Shown piece by piece: positions 26,282-35,520 of a stretch of DNA of 64,000 nucleotides. The number at the start of each line of letters is the position of its first letter. Within the stretch, counting starts at the first letter, position 1. Below the pieces are notes generated by a model. That model was not told where the DNA came from. It saw only the letters and a list, made by a program, of their open reading frames with translations, and made no database searches. A program made the translations under genes and the position numbers. Origin of the DNA: JAJYUU01 sp963822955 (GTDB taxonomy: Bacteria > Actinomycetota > Actinomycetes > Streptosporangiales > Streptosporangiaceae); assembly GCA_963822955.1 (NCBI GenBank), contig CAWGJS010000002.1, positions 2,108,001-2,172,000 on the forward strand. The letters are read 5' to 3'.

Positions 26282-28978
26282 TCAGCGCGTGACAAGGCGC
26301 GGCAGGTTTGGCTGGCCAACGGGCTCTCCCCGGACATATTCCAGAGCGCTCGCGGCCGTAAGAGAGCGGCCGTATGCCGATGCGCGCTCGAACGGAGTGT
26401 CGCCCATGCGAGCGCGCAGCGCGGCCAGCACATTTTCGCCGTGAGGGGCGCGGGGCACATAGGCCTGCAGCCAGCCGCTGCCCTTGGCCTCAAGCAGCGC
26501 GCTGGCGGCGGCCAGCAGGGTGGCGCCCCGCTCCGGGTGGTCCTGCCGCGCCGCAAGGTCGGCCAGCGCCTCTAGGTAGTAGGCCAGGCTCGGCTCGTCT
26601 CCCGCCTCGGCCGCCAGCGAAAGGCCCTGGCGCACCAGGTCCTCAGCGTCGCTCATATCGCCAGCGGCATGGCGGCTGAGGGCCAGGTCGTAGAGCGACA
26701 CAAGGATCGTGAACCGGTCGGCGGCGCTGTGCGCCGCGCTCAGACCATCGGTGAAGAGGTCCGCGGCTTGGCGATGATCTCCCTGATCTAGCCGGATCTG
26801 ACCGAGGAAGTTGGCCGCGAGCGCGACATCGAGCAGGTAATGCAAGCGCTCCGGCTCGGTCAGCTGCTGGTCGGCCATCTTACGCAGCTCGCTGATCGTC
26901 TGCTCGAGCAGTCCGATGGCTATCGCAACCTGGTGCTGAGCGGCCAGCACACGGCCGAGGACGGCCGCAGTCAGGCCAAGGCCCAGGCGGTCCCCAGCTT
27001 CGCGGTACAGCGGAAGGCTCTGCTTGAGCAGGCGCCGGGCCCGGGCCTGGTCGCCGCCGGCGAAGTGCGCAAAGCCGGCGCCGCTCAGCGCTAGGGCCCG
27101 CTGGTGCGACGGCAGGACAGCGCTAGCCGACAAGATCTTGTCGGCGTGACGCACCAGTTCTTCTGCGTGGCCGTGCAGCCACCAGAATCTCCATGTCGCC
27201 CAGATCAGGTCGAGCGCTGGTCCGGGTCGGCCTCGCGCGAGCAGCCATGACAGCGCAGCGCTGATGTTGTCATGCCGTGTCTCTAGCCGGTTCAGCCAGG
27301 CCAGCTGCCCACTCCCGTGGAGTTCGGCCTCGCCGGGCTTGACGAGGGCCAGGAAATAGGCCGCGTGCCTGTCGTGCACGTCGTCCCAGTCGCCGCTGTC
27401 ACGCAAGCGGTCCAGCGCATATTCCCTGACGGTTTCCAGCAGCCTGAACCGTGGCTCGTCGTCGCGCGGTTCCGGCCGGACCAGGCTGCTGGCCACCAGC
27501 GAACTCAGCGTGGCCATCACCTCAGCCGGAACATCCGCCGCCCCCGCCCTGGCGCGGTCGCCGCAGATCGCCGTGGCAGCCGGCAAGCCGAAGGTCCCGG
27601 CGAACACGCCCAGGCGGGCGAACAGCGCCTTCTGGGCGGCGGACAGCAGGCTGAAGCTCCAGTCCAGGGTGTTCCTGAGCGTCCGTTGTCGCTCGGGCAG
27701 GTCACGCGGTCCGCTGGCCAGCACGCTCATCCGGTCGTCGAGCCGGGCCAGTAGGGCCTGGGCTGGTAGCAGCCTGATCCACGGCGCAGCCAGCTCGATG
27801 GCCAACGGCAGGCCGTCCAGGGCACGGCAGATCCCGGCGATCGCCTGGGCGTTGCGGGTCGTCAGCTCGAAGCCGGGCGCCGCAGCGCGGGCGCGCGCTA
27901 CGAACAGCTGGACCGATGAGTACCGCTGCAAGTGCAGGACATCGAATACGCCCTCGGCCGGCGGGACCGAGAGCGGTGGCACCTGGATCTCGTACTCACC
28001 GGTCAGCTGGAGCACCGTCCGGCTCGTGACCAGCACCACCAGGCCGGGTGCCGCGGCCAGGAGCTCGGCGGCCAGTGGAGCAGCGTCCGCCACCTGCTCG
28101 AAATTGTCCAGGAGCAGCAGCAGCCGCTTCGAGCGCAAGTACGACACGATGTCGGTAGCGAGCCTGTCGCCTGAGCTGTTCAGACCGAGCTGAGATGCGA
28201 TCGCAGCCGGCACCAGGTCGGCGGCGGAGACAGCGGCGAGATCGACAAAACGGACTCCGTCCGGAAACCGCGGGCCAAGCCTGGATGCGGCCTCCACCGC
28301 GAGCCGGGTCTTGCCGACGCCGCCCGGACCAGTAAAGGTGATCAGTCGCACGCCCTGCACCGTTACCAGCTCTTCGACCTGGGCGCCCTCCCACTGCCGA
28401 TCGACCAGCGGAGTCGTGGGCGCCGGAAGCCGGCCGGCCGAGACTCGATCGGGCCTGCCGTCTGGCTCGCGAGTCATCTCGAACCGCTCGCTCAGCAGGG
28501 TGGCAAGGTCGTCCTCGACCTGGCGCTGCAGCTGAGCGGCGTCAGAGAAGCGCTGGTAGGAGACGCTGCCCTCCGCTTCGATCTGAGTGAGCATCTCCGC
28601 AAGACGGGACTCGCGGCCCTGCCCCGGCGACTTGACGTAGATGAGCCTGGGCATCCCGGCCGACAAGCGGTACTCGTCCTCGATCCCCGAGATCTCCTGC
28701 CCTTGCTGCACCCAGCCGTATCTCTGCCAGTAGATCCCGATGAAGATCTGGCTCTGGGCCAGGTACGCACGGTAAACCTCACGTGGAGGGTGCGGCCGGG
28801 CGCCTAGTTCGAACATCACCGGCACCAGCCGGAGCCGCGCCACGGCATCCCGCACGGCCTGACGCTCGGCGGCAAGTTCCTCGAGTGTCGAGCTGACGAA
28901 CACCCGGACCCGCTGATCGGGTGTGTGGATGAACGAGTCCGGACGGACCTCGGCGGGCCCGAGCGTGCTTGCGGCCAT
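26282..28978 (-). CDS. DUF4062-STAND ATPase with TPR repeats
   Basis: An 898-residue signalling NTPase. Seen in order: DUF4062 (about 22-110; VRVFVSSTLEELAAERQAV, a TIR-like fold), a NB-ARC-type ATPase with P-loop GPGGVGKTR (217-225), Walker B LLLLLDNFEQV (about 290), and GLPLAIELAAPWIRLLP (about 395), a winged-helix region, then TPR-like repeats (about 560-880). STAND proteins switch between off and ligand-bound oligomeric states. No HTH or nuclease effector is visible, so DUF4062 itself may be the signalling end. It lies 6 bases after the LtrA gene and is probably co-transcribed. Anti-phage or regulatory roles are both possible. Confidence 0.8.
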   Translation of the reverse strand: MAASTLGPAEVRPDSFIHTPDQRVRVFVSSTLEELAAERQAVRDAVARLRLVPVMFELGARPHPPREVYRAYLAQSQIFIGIYWQRYGWVQQGQEISGIEDEYRLSAGMPRLIYVKSPGQGRESRLAEMLTQIEAEGSVSYQRFSDAAQLQRQVEDDLATLLSERFEMTREPDGRPDRVSAGRLPAPTTPLVDRQWEGAQVEELVTVQGVRLITFTGPGGVGKTRLAVEAASRLGPRFPDGVRFVDLAAVSAADLVPAAIASQLGLNSSGDRLATDIVSYLRSKRLLLLLDNFEQVADAAPLAAELLAAAPGLVVLVTSRTVLQLTGEYEIQVPPLSVPPAEGVFDVLHLQRYSSVQLFVARARAAAPGFELTTRNAQAIAGICRALDGLPLAIELAAPWIRLLPAQALLARLDDRMSVLASGPRDLPERQRTLRNTLDWSFSLLSAAQKALFARLGVFAGTFGLPAATAICGDRARAGAADVPAEVMATLSSLVASSLVRPEPRDDEPRFRLLETVREYALDRLRDSGDWDDVHDRHAAYFLALVKPGEAELHGSGQLAWLNRLETRHDNISAALSWLLARGRPGPALDLIWATWRFWWLHGHAEELVRHADKILSASAVLPSHQRALALSGAGFAHFAGGDQARARRLLKQSLPLYREAGDRLGLGLTAAVLGRVLAAQHQVAIAIGLLEQTISELRKMADQQLTEPERLHYLLDVALAANFLGQIRLDQGDHRQAADLFTDGLSAAHSAADRFTILVSLYDLALSRHAAGDMSDAEDLVRQGLSLAAEAGDEPSLAYYLEALADLAARQDHPERGATLLAAASALLEAKGSGWLQAYVPRAPHGENVLAALRARMGDTPFERASAYGRSLTAASALEYVRGEPVGQPNLPRLVTR

Positions 28979-28984
28979 CGGAGA

Positions 28985-30253
28985 TCACCCGCTCTGGCGC
29001 CGGATGGCCGGATACCACCAGCTGATGGTGGACCGTACGGCGGCCATGCAGCCCGGATGAGACTCGACCGCAAGCCCGGCCGCGAGCACGGCGGTCAGCG
29101 CGGGTACCAGGTAGACCGGCAGCACGATCGCGCCCATGAACACCAGGCCGAGCGCCGCCATCGCCGTTGCGATGCGGGTCGCACGGGCGCACCGGGACCG
29201 CTTGCGTGACGGCAGCCATGCGCTGGCCAGCATGTAGACGCTGACGCCTCCATAGAGCGCTGCCCTGGGCCCGATCCCGATCGTCGATGCGCCGTCTGCC
29301 GCCAGGATCGCGATGTGCAGGCCCGCGCTTCCGGCCGCGATTCCCGCCACGATCGGCAGGTTGAGTGCGGTGAACCCGGCGACCGTGCGCGGGCCGTCGA
29401 GGGCTTTCAGGTCAGTCCCGGTCAGCCAGGCCCGCCACAGTACTGCGAGTGTCAGCAGTGCCGCGGCCAGGACCACTGCGAGTTGCAGGCTCCATGGCCG
29501 CTCTGCCGCGGCGCTGATAAGCCGGGCAACGGACTCGCCCAGCACGATCAGCACGAAGATCTGGAACCGGTCGGCCAGGTGCGAGGTGTTCACCGGCACC
29601 CGGCGCTGCGGCGATGTCATCGCCATCGCGCCGACCGCGTCGCTGAGCAGCCCGGCCGCCCAGAACGCGTACCTGGCCGGCCCGGTTACCGCCAGCGAGC
29701 TGAGCCAGAGGGCGCCGCCAGCGCTGAAGAAGATCAGGTAGCGCGTGTACAACGCCCTCGTAGCGGGGAGGTGCCGCCGGGCCCGCGCGTACAGCGCCAG
29801 CTGCACTGCCCGCAGGGAACCGAAGAAGACCACGAAGCCGGCCGTGTCGCCAGCCAGCGCACGGGGGGTGCTGACGGCCAGGCCGACGCACAGCAGGATG
29901 GCGGTCAGGAACGCCACGCGATGCGGGGTGTCCTCCGACTCGTGCCGGTCGGCATAGAACGTCAGCTGCACCCACAGCCACCAGATCGACGTGAACAGGA
30001 TGGCGAACCGGGCCAGCGCGCTCAGACCAGGGTGGTCCTGAAAGGCCCCCGCGAGCTGGCCGACGGCGCCGGCAAACACCAGGTCGAAGAACAGCTCCAG
30101 CCAGCTCGCGCGGCGCTCCTCTAGGTCGTGGCCGTTGGCAGTGCGCAGTGGCGGCGGGCTGACACGGACGGTGTGGGGTCCGATGGCGGCGATCCGGCCC
30201 GTCACTGACTTGTGGTGAGCGACGTCGCCGCGGGTGGCCGTGGCGGCAGGCAT
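28985..30253 (-). CDS. ltrA: Low-temperature-requirement A (LtrA) family membrane protein
   Basis: A 422-residue integral membrane protein with about 10-12 hydrophobic segments. Family signature residues are present: RRASWLELFFDLVFAGAVGQL near the N-terminus (Glu and Asp in a helix), DRHESEDTPHRVAFL, and NTSHLADRFQIFVLIVLGESV near residue 215. LtrA was named from a cold-growth defect in Listeria; the biochemical role is unclear. The ATG at 30253 follows GAGAGG. The stop is six bases before the STAND gene start, an operon arrangement. Confidence 0.9.
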   Translation of the reverse strand: MPAATATRGDVAHHKSVTGRIAAIGPHTVRVSPPPLRTANGHDLEERRASWLELFFDLVFAGAVGQLAGAFQDHPGLSALARFAILFTSIWWLWVQLTFYADRHESEDTPHRVAFLTAILLCVGLAVSTPRALAGDTAGFVVFFGSLRAVQLALYARARRHLPATRALYTRYLIFFSAGGALWLSSLAVTGPARYAFWAAGLLSDAVGAMAMTSPQRRVPVNTSHLADRFQIFVLIVLGESVARLISAAAERPWSLQLAVVLAAALLTLAVLWRAWLTGTDLKALDGPRTVAGFTALNLPIVAGIAAGSAGLHIAILAADGASTIGIGPRAALYGGVSVYMLASAWLPSRKRSRCARATRIATAMAALGLVFMGAIVLPVYLVPALTAVLAAGLAVESHPGCMAAVRSTISWWYPAIRRQSG

Positions 30254-30323
30254 GGACGTACCTCTCTACTGGAAGGGAACGGGCAGGAGCCGGCGCACCC
30301 TCCGGGCGCGCCGGCTTGGGTCG

Positions 30324-32084
30324 TCAGTGGTCGTGCGCATCGCCGCCGCGGGCGGCCAGGACCCGGGTCAGGTCGCGGAGCCGCGGCGGTACGTCATCAG
30401 CGTCGAGGGAGGCCTCGATGAGCACCGGCCGACCCGCAGCGGTGTGGTTGTTCGCTTCGCAGAGGGCCCAGGCCAGCTCGTGCGAGGTACCCGCATGAAG
30501 CGCGACTGCGGACGAGGCCGGGCCGACCGTCGCGGGCAGCATTGTCCAGTCCCAGGCCGGGATCTTGTGGTATCCGGCCTCCGCATGGCCGATGGCGCGC
30601 TCGGTCGTGTAGCCGTGGTTGTTCAGCACGATGATGACCGGTGCCAGGCCCTGGGCGAGCAGCGTGCCGAGCTCGGGTGCCGTCTGCTGCATGGCACCAT
30701 CACCCGCGATCAGGATCACCCGCCGGTCCGGTGCGCCTAGTGAGGCGCCGACCGCGGCAGGCAGGGCCCAGCCGATCGAGGCCCACAGCGGCTGCCCGAT
30801 CAGCCGGGACCTGTCGGGCAGCGTCAGGCTCGCAGCGCCGTAGAACGCGGTGCCCTGGTCGGCGATGATCAGGTCACCGGGCGCCACGAAGTCCTGCACG
30901 CTTGCCCAGAGTCGCCGCTGGGTAAGCTGCCCGTCGGCCGAGGCCGGAGCGGCGGCTTCGTCATCGGCCCGAGCGGCCTGGATGCCCGAGAAGTCCGGGC
31001 GGGACTGCACGTGGCTTGCCGCGACGACGCGTGTCAGCACGGCCACCGTGGTGCGCAGATCGAGGCCGGGATAGCTGACCGCGCCCACGCTGGCGTGGTC
31101 GGCGGACAGGTCGATCCGGCCCGCCGCGGGCAGCTGGTGGGTACCGCCGCCGGTGACGGTGTCGGCAAGGGTGACGCCGACGGTGATCAGCACGTCGGAG
31201 TCCTCGACTACCAGCCGGGTCGCCTTCGCTGACGCCGCGCCAGCATAGAGCCCAGCAAACCGCGGGCCTGACTCGCTGATGTCACCTTTCGCCATCGACA
31301 GTACGGCGACTGGCAGGTCGGCGGCGCTGACAAGGGCGGCAACCTCTGCGGACAGCTGGTACCGGGCGGGCAGGTGCCCGACCAGCACGGCGGCCGTTCT
31401 CGCGGCGTCAAGCAGCCGGGTGGCGTGGCTGGTGAATGCGCGCAGGATCTCCGCGGTCGGCGCCTCCCCGGACAAGGCAGGCCGCAGCGGACCGGCCGGC
31501 GCAGCTATGGGCGCGCCACCGACGTCGGCCGGGATCGCCAGGTACACCGGCTGGGACTCGCGCAGCGCGGTCGCGATGACCCGGTCGATCTCCGTACCGG
31601 CATTGTCTGGCCGCAGGTCGGCTTGGGCCGCGGTGATCCCGGATGCCATCGTGGCGAATTGATCGAAGCCGGCACCCGGCAGGTTGTGGTGCAACGGCGT
31701 GCCGTCGCGGCGGGCCGCCAGGGACGGGGTGCCGACGATGTGTACCACGGGCACAGACTCGGCGCAGGCACCCGCGACCGCGTTCAGCGCGGACAGCTCG
31801 CCGACGCCGAAGGTGGTGATCAGCGCGCCGAGACCGCGCAGGCGGGCGTAGCTGTCGGCGGCATATCCGGCGCCCAGCTCGGATGCCATGCCGATCCAGG
31901 ACATGCTCGGCTGGCCTGCGACGGCGTCGAGCAGGCGCAGGTTGTAGTCGCCGGGCACACCGAACACCGACACCACGCCGGCTTCGGCGAGACGGCTGAG
32001 GAGGTACCCGGCCACCGTGGTGGTTGCCGGCACCGCGGTGCGTCGAATTGAGCGGGCTGGTTCCTTCGTGGCTGACGTGTTCAT
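30324..32084 (-). CDS. Thiamine-diphosphate 2-keto acid decarboxylase (pyruvate/indolepyruvate type)
   Basis: A 586-residue enzyme decarboxylating a 2-oxo acid to an aldehyde. Seen: the Pyr domain with the cofactor-activating Glu in GMASELGAGYAAD (about residue 69), the central domain, and the PP domain with GDGAMQQTAPELGTLLAQG followed by NNHGYTTE, the Mg-ThDP motif (about 475-505). The fold and spacing match KdcA/IpdC/PDC rather than acetolactate synthase. The substrate could be pyruvate, indolepyruvate or branched-chain keto acids. The ATG at 32084 follows a GGAG box. The LAL regulator gene is upstream on the same strand, with 160 bases between. Confidence 0.86.
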   Translation of the reverse strand: MNTSATKEPARSIRRTAVPATTTVAGYLLSRLAEAGVVSVFGVPGDYNLRLLDAVAGQPSMSWIGMASELGAGYAADSYARLRGLGALITTFGVGELSALNAVAGACAESVPVVHIVGTPSLAARRDGTPLHHNLPGAGFDQFATMASGITAAQADLRPDNAGTEIDRVIATALRESQPVYLAIPADVGGAPIAAPAGPLRPALSGEAPTAEILRAFTSHATRLLDAARTAAVLVGHLPARYQLSAEVAALVSAADLPVAVLSMAKGDISESGPRFAGLYAGAASAKATRLVVEDSDVLITVGVTLADTVTGGGTHQLPAAGRIDLSADHASVGAVSYPGLDLRTTVAVLTRVVAASHVQSRPDFSGIQAARADDEAAAPASADGQLTQRRLWASVQDFVAPGDLIIADQGTAFYGAASLTLPDRSRLIGQPLWASIGWALPAAVGASLGAPDRRVILIAGDGAMQQTAPELGTLLAQGLAPVIIVLNNHGYTTERAIGHAEAGYHKIPAWDWTMLPATVGPASSAVALHAGTSHELAWALCEANNHTAAGRPVLIEASLDADDVPPRLRDLTRVLAARGGDAHDH

Positions 32085-32244
32085 TACTCCGTTCCCCTTA
32101 TGAGTGCGGTAGATCGCGTTGTCGACGCTACGGACGACAAGGTCTGCGCGAATCCGCTGAGCCCACCGAGTTCTGCGGTGCCTGACCTGCAGGGCTGCCC
32201 TCGGGTATCAGTAGAATTACGGAGCCGGAGTCCGTTATCGGATG

Positions 32245-35025
32245 TCAGGCGCCGGAAAGGTGACGGACCAGCTCCGTCCGGGTGCGCACGCCGAGCTTGC
32301 GGTAGATCGACGCGACGTGTGTCTCGACAGTGCGCACACTCACGAACAGCGCCATCGCGACCTCCCGGTTAGTGGCGCCGCCGCCGATTAGGTCCGCGAC
32401 TCGCTGCTCCGTGGCGGTGAGCTCGGTCCCGGACCGAGCAGCCGCGACGCGAGGCAGCTCGTGCTCGATCTGCGCGGTCAGGGGCCGATGACCGCATTCT
32501 GTGGCCAGGAGGAGCGCGCGAAGCAGCACGCTGCGGGCCTCCTTCCTGGCCTTACGGCGCCGTTCGATCCGGCCCAGCACGAGCAGGCTGCGGGCTAGCT
32601 CGGCGCGAAGCGGGGACGCACCGTATGCGGCGACCGCGGCGCGGGCCGATTCCGCCGCGGCATCGAGATCACGTTGCTGAGCGAGCACGAACGCGTCGAT
32701 CCGGTCTCCGTCGCCCAGCAGGGCCGGACGGCTTAGCTGCAGGCCCAGCTCACGTAGCCAGGATGCGATCTGCTTGGCATCATCGACCCGGCCGACCGCG
32801 ACGTAAGCTTCAGCCAGCACTGGGTCGATACGGTCGCGCAGGCCGGGATCGCGCCATTCCATCTGGTCCGCGTGCTCGGCCGCCCGCTCGAGGTGGTGCA
32901 CCACAGCCCCGGCGTCGCCACGCCAAGCGCTAACCTTGCCGCGCACGCACGCCCCGGTAAAGCGCTCCACCGTCGCCTTTGACGCATCGTCCGGCAGGTG
33001 CAGGTCGGCCAGACGGACCGCCTCGTCGAGCTTGCCTGTGCCGATCAGCAGCTCGCATCGCGGCTTCAGGTGCCACGCCGACAACGGCCAATCATGCCAT
33101 TGTGCGACCGCGTGCTCCGCTTCCAGCACCGTCGCCGCGGCCCCGAAATCGCCGGCCAGTTCCTCGACCGAAGCCAGATAGGACAGGAAGATTGACTGCG
33201 GGTAGTCGTCGCCAGCTGCCCTCGCCCGGTCAATGCTTCGCCCGAGCGCGGCCCTGGCGGTGGCCAGGTCTTCGATGAACGTCGACCAGATGCCGCGGTG
33301 CAGGTCCGCGGTGTCGTACAGCTGGACCGCGGAAAGGTCGGCCTCCAGCGTCGCAGCACGCTCGAGGATTGTCGTGTCTAGGCCTTCGGCCGCGTGCACC
33401 TTAGCCACTGCCAGGTTGATCAGCGCCCGGTGCAAGGCAGGAACGGCGGCCGGCCCGGCCTGCTCCGCGCAGCTGATCGCCTCGATCGCAGCTACCCGGC
33501 GGCCACCCTGAATGCCATAGGAATAGTCCGAAGCCAGCGCGAGCACAAGTGCACGTCGGCGCGGATCATCACCCGCGTGCTCGACGGCACGCGCGACGGT
33601 CGCCGTCGCCGCGGCTGAGCCATGAACGAGGTCGGCCATGTCGAGCAGCATCGGCAGGGCGCGCTCCAGGTCCGCCGTGCTGAGCCGGTCGATGTCGAGC
33701 GCCTCGAGCTGCTCGAGCGACGCACCGACCTCGCCGGCCAGGAACAGCATCCTGCCCGCCTGGATCCGGCGGCGCACCCGCGCGGCGTCGTCCGCCACGG
33801 GCGTGAAGCTAACGGCCTGCAACGCGAACTGCGCCGCGGCCGCATTACCGGCCCGGGCATGCGCAGCGTCCGCGGCCGCATCCAGCGCGTCAGCGACCGC
33901 CGGATCCGGGCCGGTGCCGGCGGCCAGCGCGGCGAAGTGCGCGCGACGCTCTGGGTCGGCGGACGCATCTGCAAGCTGGCGATACAGCTGTCCGCGGCGG
34001 CCCGGCGGCAGCGCGTGCACGGCAGCCGCCGCGATCAGCGGGTGTGACACCGCGATTCGGTCCGCGCTTTCGATCAGCACGCCGGCCAGCACGGCGTCAT
34101 CGACCGCGGCGGCAGGATTGTCAAGGTGGCTGAGCATCGGCAGTACCTCGGGCAGCCTGATCCGGCCCGCCGCCGCTACCACGGCGAGCGCCTCTGCGGC
34201 CGCGGCGCTGAGTGAGCGGGACAGCCGCTCGGTCAGGCTGAGCGCCAGCGGGGGCACCGTCGTTTCCCCAGTCTCCAGGCTGGCCAGGATCTCCTTGGCC
34301 CAGAACGGATTGCCTCGGGACTGCCGCGTTACGAGGCTTGCCTGAGCAGTCGTGACGAAGTCCGGCAGCAGATCCTGGATCTGCCACATGTCCAGCGGGG
34401 CGAGGTCGATGACCTCTGCGGCGGGCAGAGCCGTGAGCAGGGTCCGCCAGGTGCGCGGAGGCGGCGGTTCTCCGACTGTGACCGGATCGGCCGATGTTGC
34501 CGTGCGGGCCGCCAGCAGCAGTGTCAGCGCTCCGTCGGTAATCCGCCGGAGCGCGAACGCCAGTGCCTCGACGCTGGCGTCGTCCAGCCACTGCACGTCA
34601 TCAACCGCAACGAGCACCGGCCCTCTGGACGCGCAGGCACGCAGCGCAGCCAGCACAGCCAGCCCGACGGCGTGCGCAGTGGGCGGCTGCGACCCGGCAG
34701 ATCGCAACAGCAGCGCCACCTCCAGGGCGTCTAGCTGCGGCGCCGGGATCTCGGCGGTTACCTCTGGCAACACCTCCACCAGCAAATCCGACAGCCCGGC
34801 GAAGGACATGTCGGTCTCGCCCGCCGAAGGCTCGGTACGCAGGATCCGGTGGCCGGCTTCCTGCGCGGCCCCGACGCCGCTGCGCCACAGCGTCGACTTG
34901 CCCGCGCCGGCTTCGCCCTGCAGCGCAAGAACGGCGGGGAATGTCCGGGCACTCAGCGCAAAATCGCGCACCCGGCGCCATTCGGCCTGGCGCACGATCC
35001 CGCTGCCATCGGCAGCCACAGTCAC
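32245..35025 (-). CDS. LAL-type (ATP-binding LuxR) transcriptional regulator
   Basis: A 926-residue LAL. Seen: Walker A GEAGAGKST (37-45), Walker B VLVAVDDVQWLD near residue 137, a long helical TPR-like middle with Ala-rich repeats, and a C-terminal LuxR HTH (TATEQRVADLIGGGATNREVAM, about 862-920). LALs activate metabolic operons in response to a small ligand and ATP. Start GTG 35025 follows GGTGAGA. The keto acid decarboxylase downstream is a plausible target, but the gap is 160 bases and no operator is proven. Confidence 0.9.
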   Translation of the reverse strand: MTVAADGSGIVRQAEWRRVRDFALSARTFPAVLALQGEAGAGKSTLWRSGVGAAQEAGHRILRTEPSAGETDMSFAGLSDLLVEVLPEVTAEIPAPQLDALEVALLLRSAGSQPPTAHAVGLAVLAALRACASRGPVLVAVDDVQWLDDASVEALAFALRRITDGALTLLLAARTATSADPVTVGEPPPPRTWRTLLTALPAAEVIDLAPLDMWQIQDLLPDFVTTAQASLVTRQSRGNPFWAKEILASLETGETTVPPLALSLTERLSRSLSAAAAEALAVVAAAGRIRLPEVLPMLSHLDNPAAAVDDAVLAGVLIESADRIAVSHPLIAAAAVHALPPGRRGQLYRQLADASADPERRAHFAALAAGTGPDPAVADALDAAADAAHARAGNAAAAQFALQAVSFTPVADDAARVRRRIQAGRMLFLAGEVGASLEQLEALDIDRLSTADLERALPMLLDMADLVHGSAAATATVARAVEHAGDDPRRRALVLALASDYSYGIQGGRRVAAIEAISCAEQAGPAAVPALHRALINLAVAKVHAAEGLDTTILERAATLEADLSAVQLYDTADLHRGIWSTFIEDLATARAALGRSIDRARAAGDDYPQSIFLSYLASVEELAGDFGAAATVLEAEHAVAQWHDWPLSAWHLKPRCELLIGTGKLDEAVRLADLHLPDDASKATVERFTGACVRGKVSAWRGDAGAVVHHLERAAEHADQMEWRDPGLRDRIDPVLAEAYVAVGRVDDAKQIASWLRELGLQLSRPALLGDGDRIDAFVLAQQRDLDAAAESARAAVAAYGASPLRAELARSLLVLGRIERRRKARKEARSVLLRALLLATECGHRPLTAQIEHELPRVAAARSGTELTATEQRVADLIGGGATNREVAMALFVSVRTVETHVASIYRKLGVRTRTELVRHLSGA

Positions 35026-35110
35026 ATCTCACCACAGCAGCCGAAAAGTGGAAGCTCTGCCGCATCCGGTAACGCGAGCAACTGGTCCAGCGGCCTCAGT
35101 AGTTCCACGT

Positions 35111-35133
35111 ATACGGCTGCGGGAGCTCCGTAT
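35111..35133. promoter_or_regulatory. Inverted repeat in the LAL/small-membrane-protein divergent gap
   Basis: ATACGG and CCGTAT are 6-bp arms with an 11-base spacer, 86 bases upstream of the LAL start and 141 bases upstream of the 35274 gene. A related CGTATCCG occurs near 35194. This could be a binding site for the LAL or another regulator. Confidence 0.3.
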
Positions 35134-35273
35134 CCGCGCTCTCGAAATCTCCGCACCCGGCCCCGATTTCGCCGCCGCGCTTCCTCCCTACCGTCGTATC
35201 CGTAAGCGAACTTAGCCGCGGCTCCCTGAGCAGAAACACTGCCAGTCGCGGACGTCGCAGAACGGAGAGGGAA

Positions 35274-35483
35274 ATGGCCAGCTGGATCTGGCTCAACGTC
35301 CCGCTGATGGCAGTGTTCTTCCTCGCCACTGCCGGGATCCCGCTATGGCTGGTGCTCAAGCGACCCGACAGGGCGCCCGGCGAGCATCAGCCGTCGGCAG
35401 CCGCCAAGGTGCACGCGTCCGCCGGGGAACCTGCGGACTCACAGAAGATGCGCCCCGGTCGCGAGCTACAGCTCACGCACTAA
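35274..35483 (+). CDS. Small single-pass membrane protein
   Basis: A 69-residue protein with a strong upstream GGAGAGGG. One N-terminal helix (IWLNVPLMAVFFLATAGIPLWLVL, about 5-28) is followed by a charged, probably cytoplasmic tail. No family recognised. It is divergent from the LAL regulator. Confidence 0.55.
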   Translation: MASWIWLNVPLMAVFFLATAGIPLWLVLKRPDRAPGEHQPSAAAKVHASAGEPADSQKMRPGRELQLTH

Positions 35484-35520
35484 GGCGCCATCCTGGGTGC
35501 GACAGGCGGATTAGGAGTTA

